A stretch of DNA of 64,000 nt from Acidimicrobiales bacterium. GTDB taxonomy: Bacteria; Actinomycetota; Acidimicrobiia; Acidimicrobiales; Iamiaceae. Shown here in pieces: positions 8,372-17,162 of this stretch (within the stretch, counting starts at the first letter, position 1; every line of letters begins with the position of its first letter). The notes beneath the pieces are model-generated. The model saw only the letters and a program-made list of their open reading frames with translations, was not told the origin of the DNA and searched no databases. The translations under genes and the position numbers were made by a program. Where the stretch lies: NCBI GenBank assembly GCA_030447445.1, contig JAUJOW010000002.1, positions 130,208-194,207 on the forward strand, in the 5' to 3' direction.

Positions 8372-9349
8372 TCAGCTCGACTCGTCCTGGCCCTCCAGGG
8401 CGGCTCGGGCTTCACAACGCGCCGCCTGCTCGTCCCGGCCGAGGGCCCAGAGCACCACGGCGAGGTCGTGATCGCACTGGGCGGCGTCGCGAAGCCGGCC
8501 GAGGTCGGCGTAGCCCTGGCGGGCGGCAACCAGGCGACGCCCGCCCTCGTCGGATCGGCCCATGGCGTGGAGGGCCACCCCGAGGTTCTGGTTGCAGGCA
8601 GCGACGTCACCCGCCCGGCCGAGGGACTCGAAGATGGACCGGGCCGCGAGCAGGCGCTCGACGGCGTCGTCGAGGCGGCCGACGTCGTGGCAGGCCACCC
8701 CCAGGTCGTACTCACAGACGGCGAGCGCGTCGGGACGACGGGCGGAGATGAACACTTCCCGCGCCTCGGTGAGCAGCCGGGCGGCCTCCTCGGGACGGCC
8801 GAGGGAGTGGAGCACGACCGCCCGGTCGAGGTCGCACACCGCCGCCCGCACCACCATCCCCGCGGTCCGGTGCTCCTCGGCGGCCTGCTGCAGGAGATCG
8901 GCGGCCTCATCGTGCCGGCCGTGGGATTGCAGGCTGACAGCCAGCGCGGCCCGACAGGCGGCCCGGTCGGCGGCGGTCGCCTCGACGGCGCCCCGCGCCG
9001 GGTCCAGCGAGTCGGCGGTCCCCGAAGGGCCGGAAGGGGAGGAGGAGGAGGAGGCGGCGGCGTCGAGTCGGACGAGCGCGGCCTGCAGCCAGTCGAGGGC
9101 CCCGTCCTGTTGACCGAGGTCGGCGAGGAGGTCGCCGACGAGGCGTTCGGCTCGGCCGGCGGCCGCCGACCAACCACAGACGATGAACAGGTTGACGGCC
9201 TCGACGGCGGTGGCGACGGCGTCGTCGAGCCGTCCGTGGCGCCGGTGATCGAGGGAGCGCGCCAGGAGGGCGCGCCCTCGGGCCGCATCCCCGCCCGGAG
9301 CAGGGTCGTCAACGGTCGCCGGCGACGCCGCCGGGTCGTCGTCGGTCAT
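8372..9349 (-). CDS. tetratricopeptide-repeat-type protein
   Basis: This 325-residue, alanine-rich, fully helical protein has repeated units of about 34-40 residues with the TPR spacing. Examples are CDLDRAVVLHSLGRPEEAAR, CEYDLGVACHDVGRLDDAVE, CNQNLGVALHAMGRSDEGGR and CDHDLAVVLWALGRDEQAAR. A serine/proline stretch near residue 100 separates the N-terminal helices from the main repeat array. There is no signal peptide, membrane segment or catalytic domain, so it is a cytoplasmic protein-binding scaffold of unknown partner. It converges on the methyltransferase. The intervening 50 bases are GC-rich with short self-complementary runs that could end transcription both ways. Confidence 0.8.
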   Translation of the reverse strand: MTDDDPAASPATVDDPAPGGDAARGRALLARSLDHRRHGRLDDAVATAVEAVNLFIVCGWSAAAGRAERLVGDLLADLGQQDGALDWLQAALVRLDAAASSSSSPSGPSGTADSLDPARGAVEATAADRAACRAALAVSLQSHGRHDEAADLLQQAAEEHRTAGMVVRAAVCDLDRAVVLHSLGRPEEAARLLTEAREVFISARRPDALAVCEYDLGVACHDVGRLDDAVERLLAARSIFESLGRAGDVAACNQNLGVALHAMGRSDEGGRRLVAARQGYADLGRLRDAAQCDHDLAVVLWALGRDEQAARCEARAALEGQDESS

Positions 9350-9503
9350 CCGTGCCCGCTCCCCACGGGAACGAGGATCTCACCTTCGCGGGTCCCGTTG
9401 GCTACCGTTCCCCGATCCGCCTCGGCGCTTGGGGAGCCGGCCCGGTTCCACTGGTCGCTCGCAACGCCGCGACCGCCTCTCGCCGCCGACCACGGAGGTG
9501 CCC

Positions 9504-10196
9504 ATGGCCAACCGACCCCGGATCGTGCTCCTCGGCCGGCAGGGCTCGGGCAAGGGCACGCAGTCGGCCCGCCTGGCCGCCCACCTCGGGGTGCCGCACG
9601 TATCGACCGGTGACCTGTTCCGCACCGCGGTGCGAGACGGCACCGCACTCGGGCGGCGGGTGGGCGACATCCTCGACGACGGCGGTCTGGTCCCCGACGA
9701 CATGGTCATCGAGGTGGTGCGTGAGCACGCTGCCCGCCGTGGGCTCGACGCCGGGGGCTACGTGCTCGACGGCTTCCCCCGCACCGTGGTCCAGGCCGAG
9801 GCCTACTTCGGCACCGACGCCGCCCTCACCCAGGCCGGGCACCGCCCCGACGTCGCCGTGGAGCTGGACGTGCCGGCCGAGCTCGTGCTGGCCCGGCTGG
9901 CGGCGCGGCGGGTGTGCCCGGTCGACGGTTGGACCACCACCGTCGAGGATCCGACGGTCGAGGCCGTCCGCTGCCCCGACGGGCACCTCGCCGTGCAGCG
10001 GCCGGACGACACGCCCGAGGCCATCGGTCGCCGCCTCGCCCTGTACGAGGTCGAGACCGGCCCTCTCGGGCCCTGGTTCGCCGCCCACGGCCTGCTCGCC
10101 CGCGTCGACGGCACCGGCGACCCCGACGTGGTGTTCCAGCGGATCCTCGACGAGCTCGAGCCGTTCCTCGACCGCTCCCCGGCCACCACGGGCTGA
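9504..10196 (+). CDS. adk: adenylate kinase (nucleoside monophosphate kinase), stand-alone copy
   Basis: The enzyme interconverts ATP + AMP and 2 ADP. The ATG at 9504 has GGAGGTG upstream and yields 230 residues. The P-loop is GRQGSGKGTQ (usual form GPPGAGKGTQ). VSTGDLFR and LDGFPRTVVQAE form the AMP site. The LID region holds RRVCPVDG and RCPDG, so two cysteines and nearby acidic residues rather than the classic four-ligand zinc site. The usual actinobacterial adk sits between secY and map in the ribosomal-protein cluster. This copy lies alone before a peptide transporter, so it may be a second paralogue (inference). Assignment to Adk rather than another NMP kinase rests on the long LID. Confidence 0.85.
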   Translation: MANRPRIVLLGRQGSGKGTQSARLAAHLGVPHVSTGDLFRTAVRDGTALGRRVGDILDDGGLVPDDMVIEVVREHAARRGLDAGGYVLDGFPRTVVQAEAYFGTDAALTQAGHRPDVAVELDVPAELVLARLAARRVCPVDGWTTTVEDPTVEAVRCPDGHLAVQRPDDTPEAIGRRLALYEVETGPLGPWFAAHGLLARVDGTGDPDVVFQRILDELEPFLDRSPATTG

Positions 10197-10235
10197 GCTT
10201 GGCCGTCACGGCGCGCGGCGTTCACGGGGCTGCTG

Positions 10236-10263
10236 TTGACACGCTGACAGATCAGGCTAAGTT
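10236..10263 (+). promoter_or_regulatory. putative promoter of the peptide ABC transporter operon
   Basis: A perfect -35 hexamer TTGACA (10236-10241) is followed after 16 bases by TAAGTT (10258-10263), a weak -10. It lies 90 bases before the binding-protein start, in otherwise non-coding DNA after adk. The quality of the -35 box in such GC-rich sequence makes it notable. Confidence 0.5.
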
Positions 10264-10352
10264 GCGCCTAACCGCCGGGTCATGACGGGTGTCACACCGA
10301 CTCGGCGAGCGTGCGGGAGCGCACACACATCAATCGACGACGGGGGAACACC

Positions 10353-11999
10353 GTGTCAGATCGCCGGTCCAGTGTCTCGAAGGGGATCGCTGCTGCGATC
10401 GCGTTGCTGCTCTTCGCCGCCGGGTGCGGCGGCGGCGATGCCGGCACGAGCTCCGATGAGGAGGCCGGCGACCCGGTACGGGGTGGGTCGGTGGCCTACG
10501 GCCTTGAGGCCGAGACCACCGGGGGCTGGTGCCTGCCCGAGGCCCAGCTCGCCATCTCCGGCATCCTGGTGGCCCGCACCGTCTACGACACCCTCACCGC
10601 GCCGAACGGCGACGGCGAGTACGTCCCCTACCTGGCCAAGTCGGTGGAGGGCAACGAAGACTCCACCGAGTGGACGATCACCCTCCGCGAGGGCGTCAAG
10701 TTCCACGACGGCACCCCGCTCGACGCCGAGGTGGTCAAGAACAACCTCGACGCCTACCGGGGCAAGTACGAGGGGCGGGCCCCCCTGCTCTTCCTGTTCG
10801 TCTTCCAGAACCTGACCGACGTGGCCGTGGTCGACGACATGACCGTCAAGGTGACCACCGAGAAGCCGTGGGTGGCCTTCCCGGCCTACCTGTTCGCCAG
10901 CGGCCGGCTCGGCATCATGGCCCAGTCCCAGCTCGACGACCAGGAGTCCTGTGACCGCAAACTGGTCGGCACCGGCCCGTTCAAGCAGAAGAGCTGGCGG
11001 GTGAACCAGGAGTTCGTGGCCGAGAAGAACCCCGACTACTGGCAGGAAGCCCCCGACGGCAAGCCCTACCCCTACCTCGACGAGATCCGCTTCCAGCCCA
11101 CTCCCGAGCCGGCCCAGCGCATCAACGGCCTCCAGGCCGGTCAGCTCCAGATGATGCACGCCTCGGGAGCCGACGAGTTCGTCGACCTGCGGGCCCTGGA
11201 GGAGGCCGGCACCGTCGAGCTCTACGAGTCCGAGAAGTTCGCCGAGGTCAGCTACGTGATGATCAACGCCTCGGTGCCCCCGACCGACGACGTCCGGGTC
11301 CGCCGAGCCCTGGCCATGGCCATCGACCGCCAGGAGTACAAGGAGATCATCAACCAGGGCCTGTTCACGATGGCCTCTGGCCCCTACGCCCCCGGCAGCA
11401 TCGGCTACCTCGAGGACAGCGGCTACCCGACCTACAACCCCGAGCGGGCCAAGGAGCTCGTGGAGGAGTACGAGGACGAGAAGGGTCCGCTCAAGATCAC
11501 CTTCAAAGGCACGCCCAGCCCGGCCATCCAGCGGGTGGCCCAGTTCCTCCAGGAGAGGCTGAAGGAGGTGGGCATCGAGTTCACGCTCCAGACCGTCGAG
11601 CAGTCCGAGCTCATCAACACCGCCATCAGCGGCGACTTCCAGCTCATCGGGTGGCGCAACCACCCCGGCGGCGACCCCGACGAGCAGTACGTCTGGTGGT
11701 ACAAGGGCAGCCCCGCCAACTTCGGGCGGTTCCAGGACGACGTGATGCAGGGGCTCCTCGACGAGGGCCGCTCCGAGGCCGACCCGGCCAAGCGCAAGGA
11801 GATCTACGAGGACGTCAACCGGCGCTTCGCCGACCAGGTGTGGAACCTGTGGGCCAACTGGACCCGCTGGGTGGTGGCCTACGTCGACGGTGTCCACGGC
11901 GTCAACCTGGAGACCGCCCCCAAGCTGCCCGACGGCAGCGATCCGTTCCCGGGTCTGGCCACCGGCCACCCCGTGCACGGCATCTGGATCGAAGAGTGA
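10353..11999 (+). CDS. peptide/nickel-type ABC transporter substrate-binding lipoprotein
   Basis: The chosen GTG (MSDRRSSVSKGIAAAIAL) follows CGGGGGAAC and gives 548 residues. Residues 1-28 form a lipoprotein signal ending in LLLFAAGCGGG, with a lipobox cysteine near residue 25. The mature part is an SBP_bac_5 protein: WTITLREGVKFHDGTPLDAE, KVTTEKPWVAF, GTGPFKQKSWR and RRALAMAIDRQEYKEII are characteristic. It is anchored outside the membrane and hands its ligand (oligopeptide or similar) to the permeases encoded next. It is the first gene of a five-gene importer operon with a possible promoter about 90 bases upstream. Confidence 0.92.
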   Translation: MSDRRSSVSKGIAAAIALLLFAAGCGGGDAGTSSDEEAGDPVRGGSVAYGLEAETTGGWCLPEAQLAISGILVARTVYDTLTAPNGDGEYVPYLAKSVEGNEDSTEWTITLREGVKFHDGTPLDAEVVKNNLDAYRGKYEGRAPLLFLFVFQNLTDVAVVDDMTVKVTTEKPWVAFPAYLFASGRLGIMAQSQLDDQESCDRKLVGTGPFKQKSWRVNQEFVAEKNPDYWQEAPDGKPYPYLDEIRFQPTPEPAQRINGLQAGQLQMMHASGADEFVDLRALEEAGTVELYESEKFAEVSYVMINASVPPTDDVRVRRALAMAIDRQEYKEIINQGLFTMASGPYAPGSIGYLEDSGYPTYNPERAKELVEEYEDEKGPLKITFKGTPSPAIQRVAQFLQERLKEVGIEFTLQTVEQSELINTAISGDFQLIGWRNHPGGDPDEQYVWWYKGSPANFGRFQDDVMQGLLDEGRSEADPAKRKEIYEDVNRRFADQVWNLWANWTRWVVAYVDGVHGVNLETAPKLPDGSDPFPGLATGHPVHGIWIEE

Positions 12000-12089
12000 C
12001 CGGGAGCCGATCGTGACCGCCGCTGATGGTCACGATCGGCCAGGCCGGTGCCCACACCCTGACGCTCCCGACACCCCGGAGGGACAGCA

Positions 12090-13080
12090 ATGGCAGCGCT
12101 GGTAGCCAAGAAGCTGGTCCAGCTGGTGCTCGTCGTCTTCCTGGTGACGCTGTTCACCTTCATGCTGGTGCAGCTCAAGCCCGGTGAGCCCGAAGACCTG
12201 CTCGTGCCCCTCAGCTCGGTGGGCACCACCGAGGAGGCCAAGCAGGTCATCGACGAGTACAAGGCCGACATCCGGGCCGACCTCAACCTCGACAAGCCGC
12301 TGTACGAGCAGTACTTCCTGTGGCTGGGTGGCTTCGTCACCGGTGACCTCGGCGACTACTACAACGTGTCGAGCCAGCGACCGGTCTCGGACCGGGTGAG
12401 CGACTCGCTGCCGGTGTCCATCCAGCTCATGGTCTACGCCCAGCTCCTGGCCCTGGTGGTGGCCATCCCCATGGGGGTGTACTCCGCCTACCGGGCCAAC
12501 CGCCCCTCGGACAAGGCCGCCAACACCACCGCCTTCGCGATGCTGGCCATGCCCAACTTCGCGCTGGGCCTGGTCCTCGCCTACTACGTCGGCGTGGTGC
12601 TGGGCTGGGTACCCCCCACCGGATACACCGCCCCCGACGAGAACCTCGTGGACCACGTCAAGACCATGGCCCTCCCCGCCCTCAGCCTGGCCGTCGGCCA
12701 GATCGCCATCTACATGCGGCTGCTGCGCAGCGACATGATCCAGACCCTCCAGGAGGACTTCATCCTCATGGCCAAGTCGAAGGGCATCTCCAACGCCCGG
12801 GTGCTGTGGCGCCACGCCCTGCGCCCGTCCAGCCTGACCCTGCTCACCGTGGCCGGCCTCAACGTCGGGGCGTTGATCGGCGGGCGCCGTGGTCATCGAG
12901 AACGTGTTCGCCCTGCCCGGCATGGGCGTCCTCATCGCCGAAGCCATCCTGAGCAACCAGTTCATCGCCCTGCAGAGCGGCGTGGCCATCATCGCCATCG
13001 GCTACGTGCTCATCAACTTCTTCCTCGACTTTCTCTACACCGTCCTCGACCCCCGGATCCGCAATGTCCGCGCCCGCTGA
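12090..13080 (+). CDS. peptide ABC transporter permease, DppB-type, broken by one frameshift
   Basis: Translation from the ATG at 12090 gives a BPD_transp_1 permease (MAALVAKKLVQLVLVVFLV) with about six membrane segments and the EAA-type loop ILMAKSKGISNARVLWRHAL. At about 12883 the frame is lost: CGGCGGGCGCCGTGG has one base too many compared with the expected GGAVVIENVFALPGMG. The C-terminus continues in another frame to the stop at 13080, so the intended product is about 329 residues. All other operon genes are intact, which favours a sequencing error or a very recent mutation over an old pseudogene. The last 17 bases overlap the next permease start. Confidence 0.82.
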
Positions 13081-14026
13081 ACCCACCGAAGCCATGCTCG
13101 GCCCGACCGGCTCCACCGGTCCCGGGGCCGCCACCACCGATCCCACCACCGAGCCCACCGACAGCGCGGTCACCAAGAAGAAGGGGTTGAGCATCGGCGC
13201 CTGGCTGGCCATCGGGTGGCTCGCCCTCATCACGGCGCTCGCCCTGCTGGCCCCGGTGCTGCCCATGGACGGGCCGAACGAGTCGTTCGGCGAGATCGCC
13301 CGCGAGGGGCCCGGCGCCGAGGGCCACATCCTCGGCGGCGACGGCATCGGGCGGGACATGTTCAGCCGGACCGTCTACGGGGCCCGGTCCTCGCTCCTCA
13401 TCGGGGTGGCCTCGATCCTCATCGGCCTCATCGTCGGTGGCCTGGCCGGGCTGATCGCCGGCTACTTCCGGGGTCGGCTCGACACGGTCCTCACCGGCAC
13501 GTTCGACATCCTCCTCGCCTTCCCCTCGCTCGTCCTCGCCCTCTCGCTGGTGTCGTTCTTCCGAGCCGATCCCGAGGCCGGCACCGGTGGGCTGCCGCCG
13601 GCCCAGATCGTGGTCGTCGCCCTCGGCATCGTCTCCATCCCGATCCTGGCCCGCATCACCCGGGCCAACACGCTCACCTGGGCCCAACGAGAGTTCGTCC
13701 TCGCCGCCCGAGCCCAGGGGGCGAAGCACCCCCGCATCCTCTTCAGGGAGGTACTGCCCAACGTGTTGCCGGCCATGTTCTCCATCGCCCTGCTCGGCAT
13801 CGGCGTGGCCATCATCGCCGAGGGCGGCCTCAGCCTCCTCGGCGTCGGCGTGGAGCTGCCCACCCCGTCGTGGGGGAACATCATCGCCGAGGGCCGGGGC
13901 AGCCTGCGCAACGCCCCCCACATCGTCTTCATCCCCTCGATCGCCATCTTCCTGACCGTCCTCGCCCTCAACTACATGGGCGACGTCATCCGCACCCGAT
14001 TCGACGTCCGGGAGAGCGCGCTGTGA
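13064..14026 (+). CDS. peptide ABC transporter permease, DppC-type
   Basis: This is a 320-residue inner-membrane permease and partner of the DppB-type protein. An N-terminal cytosolic stretch of about 40 residues rich in Thr/Pro/Gly is followed by a first membrane segment (AWLAIGWLALITALALLAPV). The family signature LGGDGIGRDMFSRTVYGARS comes next. The coupling loop that contacts the ATPases is LAARAQGAKHPRILFREVLP, and VELPTPSWGNIIAEGR is a typical DppC ending. The start overlaps the upstream gene by 17 bases, and its TGA overlaps the next GTG (GTGA). Confidence 0.92.
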   Translation: MSAPAEPTEAMLGPTGSTGPGAATTDPTTEPTDSAVTKKKGLSIGAWLAIGWLALITALALLAPVLPMDGPNESFGEIAREGPGAEGHILGGDGIGRDMFSRTVYGARSSLLIGVASILIGLIVGGLAGLIAGYFRGRLDTVLTGTFDILLAFPSLVLALSLVSFFRADPEAGTGGLPPAQIVVVALGIVSIPILARITRANTLTWAQREFVLAARAQGAKHPRILFREVLPNVLPAMFSIALLGIGVAIIAEGGLSLLGVGVELPTPSWGNIIAEGRGSLRNAPHIVFIPSIAIFLTVLALNYMGDVIRTRFDVRESAL

Positions 14027-15378
14027 CCGCCCCCGTCCCCACCCTCGACCAGCGACCCGAGCCCGGCGGCGCGGGTTGCCTGCTCGAGGTGGACGACCTG
14101 CGCACCTCCTTCCGCACGGACCGTGGCATGGTGCGGGCCGTCGCCGGCGTGACCCTCAACCTCGAGCGGGGCAAGACGCTCGGCATCGTGGGCGAGTCCG
14201 GGTCGGGCAAGTCGGTGCTGGCCCGCTCGATCATGGGCATCGTGCCGAACAACGCCGAGCGGGAGGGCAGCATCCGCTTCGAGGGCACGGAGATCTCCGG
14301 CCTCTCCCAGGCCCGCATGCGGGAGTATTGGGGCCAGCAGATGGCGATGGTCTTCCAGGACCCGATGACGGCGCTCAACCCGGTGCTCAAGATCGGGCGC
14401 CAGATCACCGAGTCGCTCCACGAGCACCTCGAGTTCTCCAAGGAGGAGGCCAACCAGACCGCCCTGGCCCTGCTCAAGTCGGTCGGCATCCCCGAGCCGG
14501 CCCGGCGGCTGAAGGAGTACCCCCACCAGCTCTCGGGGGGCATGCGCCAGCGGGTGATGATCGCCATCGCCCTGGCCTGCGGCCCGAAGCTGCTGTTCGC
14601 CGACGAGCCGACCACCGCCCTCGACGTGACCGTGCAGGCCCAGATCCTCGACCTGCTCCAGTTCCAGCAGCGTGAGCGGTTCATGGGGATGATCCTCGTC
14701 ACCCACGACCTCGGCGTGGTGGCCGGCCGGACCGACCACATCGGGGTCATGTACGCCGGCCGCATCGTGGAGACCGGCCCCACCCGCACCCTGTTCGCCC
14801 ACGTGCGCCACCCCTACACCGAGGCGCTGCTGCAGTCGATCCCCAAGATCGAGCTGCCCAGCCACAGCCGCCTGCAGTCCATCGCCGGCCGGCCCCCCAA
14901 CCTGGTGAACACCCCGCCGGGGTGCACCTTCGCCCCCCGCTGCCCCTACGCCCAGGACCGCTGCCGCGAGGAGGAGCCGCCGCTGATCGAGGCCGAGCAG
15001 CCCGGCCACTTCCACCGCTGCTGGTTCCCGGTCGGCACCCCGGCCAACCCGGCCTACAACGCCGAGGCCAGCGCCGAGGCAACCGCCCGGGGCGAGGCCA
15101 CCTTCGACCGCATCGCCGCCGCCAAGGCCGACGCCGCCAGGGAGGACTCGACCGCCTCGGCCGGCTTCGCCCCCGCTCCGACCGCGGTCGACGGCGAGGC
15201 CGACGCCGACGCCGAGAGCTCGGTGAGCGCCGCGGGCGCGGGCAACGTCGGTGGCATCCACAACCGGGCCGGTGACGACGATGCCCCCGGCGGCGGGCGC
15301 CCCCGCCGGCGACAGCCCCTGCGGGCGCGACGTCAGACCTCGACCACCGACAACGGGGAGCGCACCGATGGCCGGTAG
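14023..15378 (+). CDS. peptide ABC transporter ATPase, DppD-type, with long C-terminal tail
   Basis: The GTG at 14023 sits in the GTGA overlap with the permease stop and gives 451 residues; the ORF track start far upstream is in a shadow frame. Walker A is GESGSGKS, the Q-loop is MVFQDPMTALNP, the signature is LSGGMRQRV, and Walker B is LLFADEPTTALD. The oligopeptide-ATPase C-terminal domain carries CTFAPRCPYAQDRC, a cysteine pattern linked to an iron-sulphur site in this family. The last 110 or so residues are an extra low-complexity Ala/Asp/Gly/Arg tail absent from usual members (about 330 residues). The end overlaps the next ATPase by 11 bases. Confidence 0.92.
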   Translation: MTAPVPTLDQRPEPGGAGCLLEVDDLRTSFRTDRGMVRAVAGVTLNLERGKTLGIVGESGSGKSVLARSIMGIVPNNAEREGSIRFEGTEISGLSQARMREYWGQQMAMVFQDPMTALNPVLKIGRQITESLHEHLEFSKEEANQTALALLKSVGIPEPARRLKEYPHQLSGGMRQRVMIAIALACGPKLLFADEPTTALDVTVQAQILDLLQFQQRERFMGMILVTHDLGVVAGRTDHIGVMYAGRIVETGPTRTLFAHVRHPYTEALLQSIPKIELPSHSRLQSIAGRPPNLVNTPPGCTFAPRCPYAQDRCREEEPPLIEAEQPGHFHRCWFPVGTPANPAYNAEASAEATARGEATFDRIAAAKADAAREDSTASAGFAPAPTAVDGEADADAESSVSAAGAGNVGGIHNRAGDDDAPGGGRPRRRQPLRARRQTSTTDNGERTDGR

Positions 15379-16423
15379 CGGTACCGCCCACCTCCGGCCG
15401 CCTGACGAGACCCTCCTGCGGGTGGAGAACCTGGTGGTGGAGTTCCCGTCCAAGCGGGGCAAGGTCAACGCCGTCTCCAACATCAGCCTCGACGTGAAGA
15501 GCGGGGAGACCCTCGGGCTGGTCGGCGAGTCCGGTTGCGGGAAGTCGACCACCGGCAAGGCCATCATGCAGCTCCCGCCGCCGACGAGCGGGAAGGTGCT
15601 CTTCAAGGGCACGGACCTCACCTCGCTCAAGTCGGCCGACCTGCGCCGGGTGCGGACCAGCATCCAGATGATCTTCCAGGACCCGATCTCGTCGCTGAAC
15701 CCGCGGCGCCGGGTGGAGGACATCGTGGCCGAGGGGCTGCGCATCTGGAGCATCGGTGACGACGCGTCGCGGGACCGCAAGGTCGACGAGGCGCTCGAGA
15801 CGGTCGGCCTCGACCCCTCCACGGCCAAGGGCCGCCGGCCCCACCAGTTCTCCGGGGGCCAGTGCCAGCGCATCTCGATCGCCCGGTCGGTCGTCACCGA
15901 CCCCAACCTGATCATCTGCGACGAGCCGGTGTCGGCCCTCGACGTGTCCGTGCAGGCCCAGATCCTCAACCTGCTCGAGGACATGAAGGAGCGCTACCAG
16001 CTCACGCTGATCTTCATCGCCCACGACCTGGCCGTGGTCAAGAACGTCAGCGACCGGGTGGCGGTGATGTACCTGGGCAAGATCTGTGAGATCGCCCCGC
16101 CGGACCAGCTCTTCGCACAACCGGCCCACCCCTACACCGCCGCCCTCCTCGACGCCATCCCCGTCCCCGACCCGACGGTGAAGCCCCACGAGCAGCCGAC
16201 GCTGGAAGGTGACCTGCCGTCTCCCGTTGCCCCGCCGAGCGGATGCCGGTTCCGCACCCGGTGCCCGAAGGCGCAGGAGCGCTGCGCCCAGGAGGAGCCC
16301 TGGGTCAGGGAGGTCGCATCAGGCCAGTTCGTGGCCTGCCACTTCCCGCTCGTGGGTGACGACGCCCCCCCGGTCGACCAGAGCACGACGATGCAGCCTC
16401 AGGCGGCGCCGGCGTCGGCCTGA
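15368..16423 (+). CDS. peptide ABC transporter ATPase, DppF-type
   Basis: The ATG at 15368 follows GGGGAG and gives 351 residues, the normal length. Walker A is GESGCGKST, the Q-loop is MIFQDPISSLNP, the signature is FSGGQCQRI, and Walker B is LIICDEPVSALD. FRTRCPKAQERC near the C-terminus is the family cysteine motif. The signature has Cys in place of the more common Arg or Gln (SGGQCQR). With the DppD-type ATPase it forms the heterodimeric motor of the importer. It is the last gene of the operon; a TetR regulator follows after 28 bases in the same direction. Confidence 0.92.
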   Translation: MAGSGTAHLRPPDETLLRVENLVVEFPSKRGKVNAVSNISLDVKSGETLGLVGESGCGKSTTGKAIMQLPPPTSGKVLFKGTDLTSLKSADLRRVRTSIQMIFQDPISSLNPRRRVEDIVAEGLRIWSIGDDASRDRKVDEALETVGLDPSTAKGRRPHQFSGGQCQRISIARSVVTDPNLIICDEPVSALDVSVQAQILNLLEDMKERYQLTLIFIAHDLAVVKNVSDRVAVMYLGKICEIAPPDQLFAQPAHPYTAALLDAIPVPDPTVKPHEQPTLEGDLPSPVAPPSGCRFRTRCPKAQERCAQEEPWVREVASGQFVACHFPLVGDDAPPVDQSTTMQPQAAPASA

Positions 16424-16451
16424 GCGCACCGGCACCTCGCGAGGAGGTGGC

Positions 16452-17162
16452 GTGAGTCGGCAGAGGAGGACGAGGACCCGACTGGAGCCCGAGGTGCGGC
16501 GCGAACTGATCCTGGATGCCGCCGAGGAGGTGTTCCGGGGACGGGTGATCACCGACGTCACCTTCGAGGAGGTGGCCGACGCCGCCGAGGTGTCCAGGGC
16601 CCTCGTCTACAACTACTTCGGCGACCGCAACGGGCTGCTGGCGGCGGTGTACGTCCGCAGCCTGGTCCGCCTCGACCGAACGCTCCTCGCCTCCCTCGAC
16701 CCCGGTCTGGCGCCCGTCGACCAGCTCCGGCCGCTGGCCCGCGCCTATCTCGGCTTCGCCCGGGACAACGGCGCCACGTGGCGGGTGCTGGCGTCCACCG
16801 GCGCCGTGCAACACCCGGCGGTGCAGGCCATCCACCGCACCCGCTTCGAACGGCTGGCGGCGCTCTGGGGTGGGTCGCCCGAGGCCCGGATCGCTGCTCG
16901 CACGGTGGCCGGCATGCTCGAGGCGGCCACCGTGGACTGGCTCGACGAGGACGGCATCGACGGCGAGGTCGTGGTGGACACGGTGTGCCGGCTCCTGGCC
17001 TTCGGGCTCAGCGGGCTCACCGGGCTCACAGGGCTAGCCGGGCTCCGCGGGGCCGGCGGGCTCAGCACCGAGGGTCAGATGCCGAAGGAGGCCCGGTCGA
17101 CGGCGTCCACGGCGTCGGCGGAGCCCCCCACGTCGACCCGGGCCGCGCCCGTCCGCCCGTAG
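16452..17162 (+). CDS. TetR-family transcriptional regulator
   Basis: The GTG at 16452 has GAGGAGG upstream and gives 236 residues. The N-terminal TetR helix-turn-helix is visible: ELILDAAEEVFRG, TFEEVADAAEVSRALVYNYF, GDRNGLLAAVYVRSL. The rest is helical and would bind an unknown ligand. It is the sixth gene in line with the peptide importer and may regulate it. The C-terminus runs through a 9-base minisatellite (GLSGLTGLTGLAGLRG) into a disordered Ser/Thr/Ala tail. The final 88 bases overlap the convergent TIGR03085 gene, so the tail may be a recent extension of the reading frame. Confidence 0.85.
   Translation: MSRQRRTRTRLEPEVRRELILDAAEEVFRGRVITDVTFEEVADAAEVSRALVYNYFGDRNGLLAAVYVRSLVRLDRTLLASLDPGLAPVDQLRPLARAYLGFARDNGATWRVLASTGAVQHPAVQAIHRTRFERLAALWGGSPEARIAARTVAGMLEAATVDWLDEDGIDGEVVVDTVCRLLAFGLSGLTGLTGLAGLRGAGGLSTEGQMPKEARSTASTASAEPPTSTRAAPVRP
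17003..17047 (+). repeat. five-copy 9-base minisatellite inside the TetR gene
   Basis: Five tandem 9-base units occur: CGGGCTCAG, CGGGCTCAC, CGGGCTCAC, AGGGCTAGC, CGGGCTCCG. The unit length keeps the frame and encodes Gly-Leu-X triplets, so copy number can change without breaking the gene. Confidence 0.85.

Noticed and set aside
10250-10275. Iron-regulator (DtxR/IdeR-type) box near AGGCTAAGTTGCGCCTAAC
   Set aside because: Only about half of the 19-base consensus matches and the transporter is of peptide type.
12889-13080. Separate 63-residue gene
   Set aside because: It is the C-terminus of the DppB-type permease displaced by a one-base frame break.
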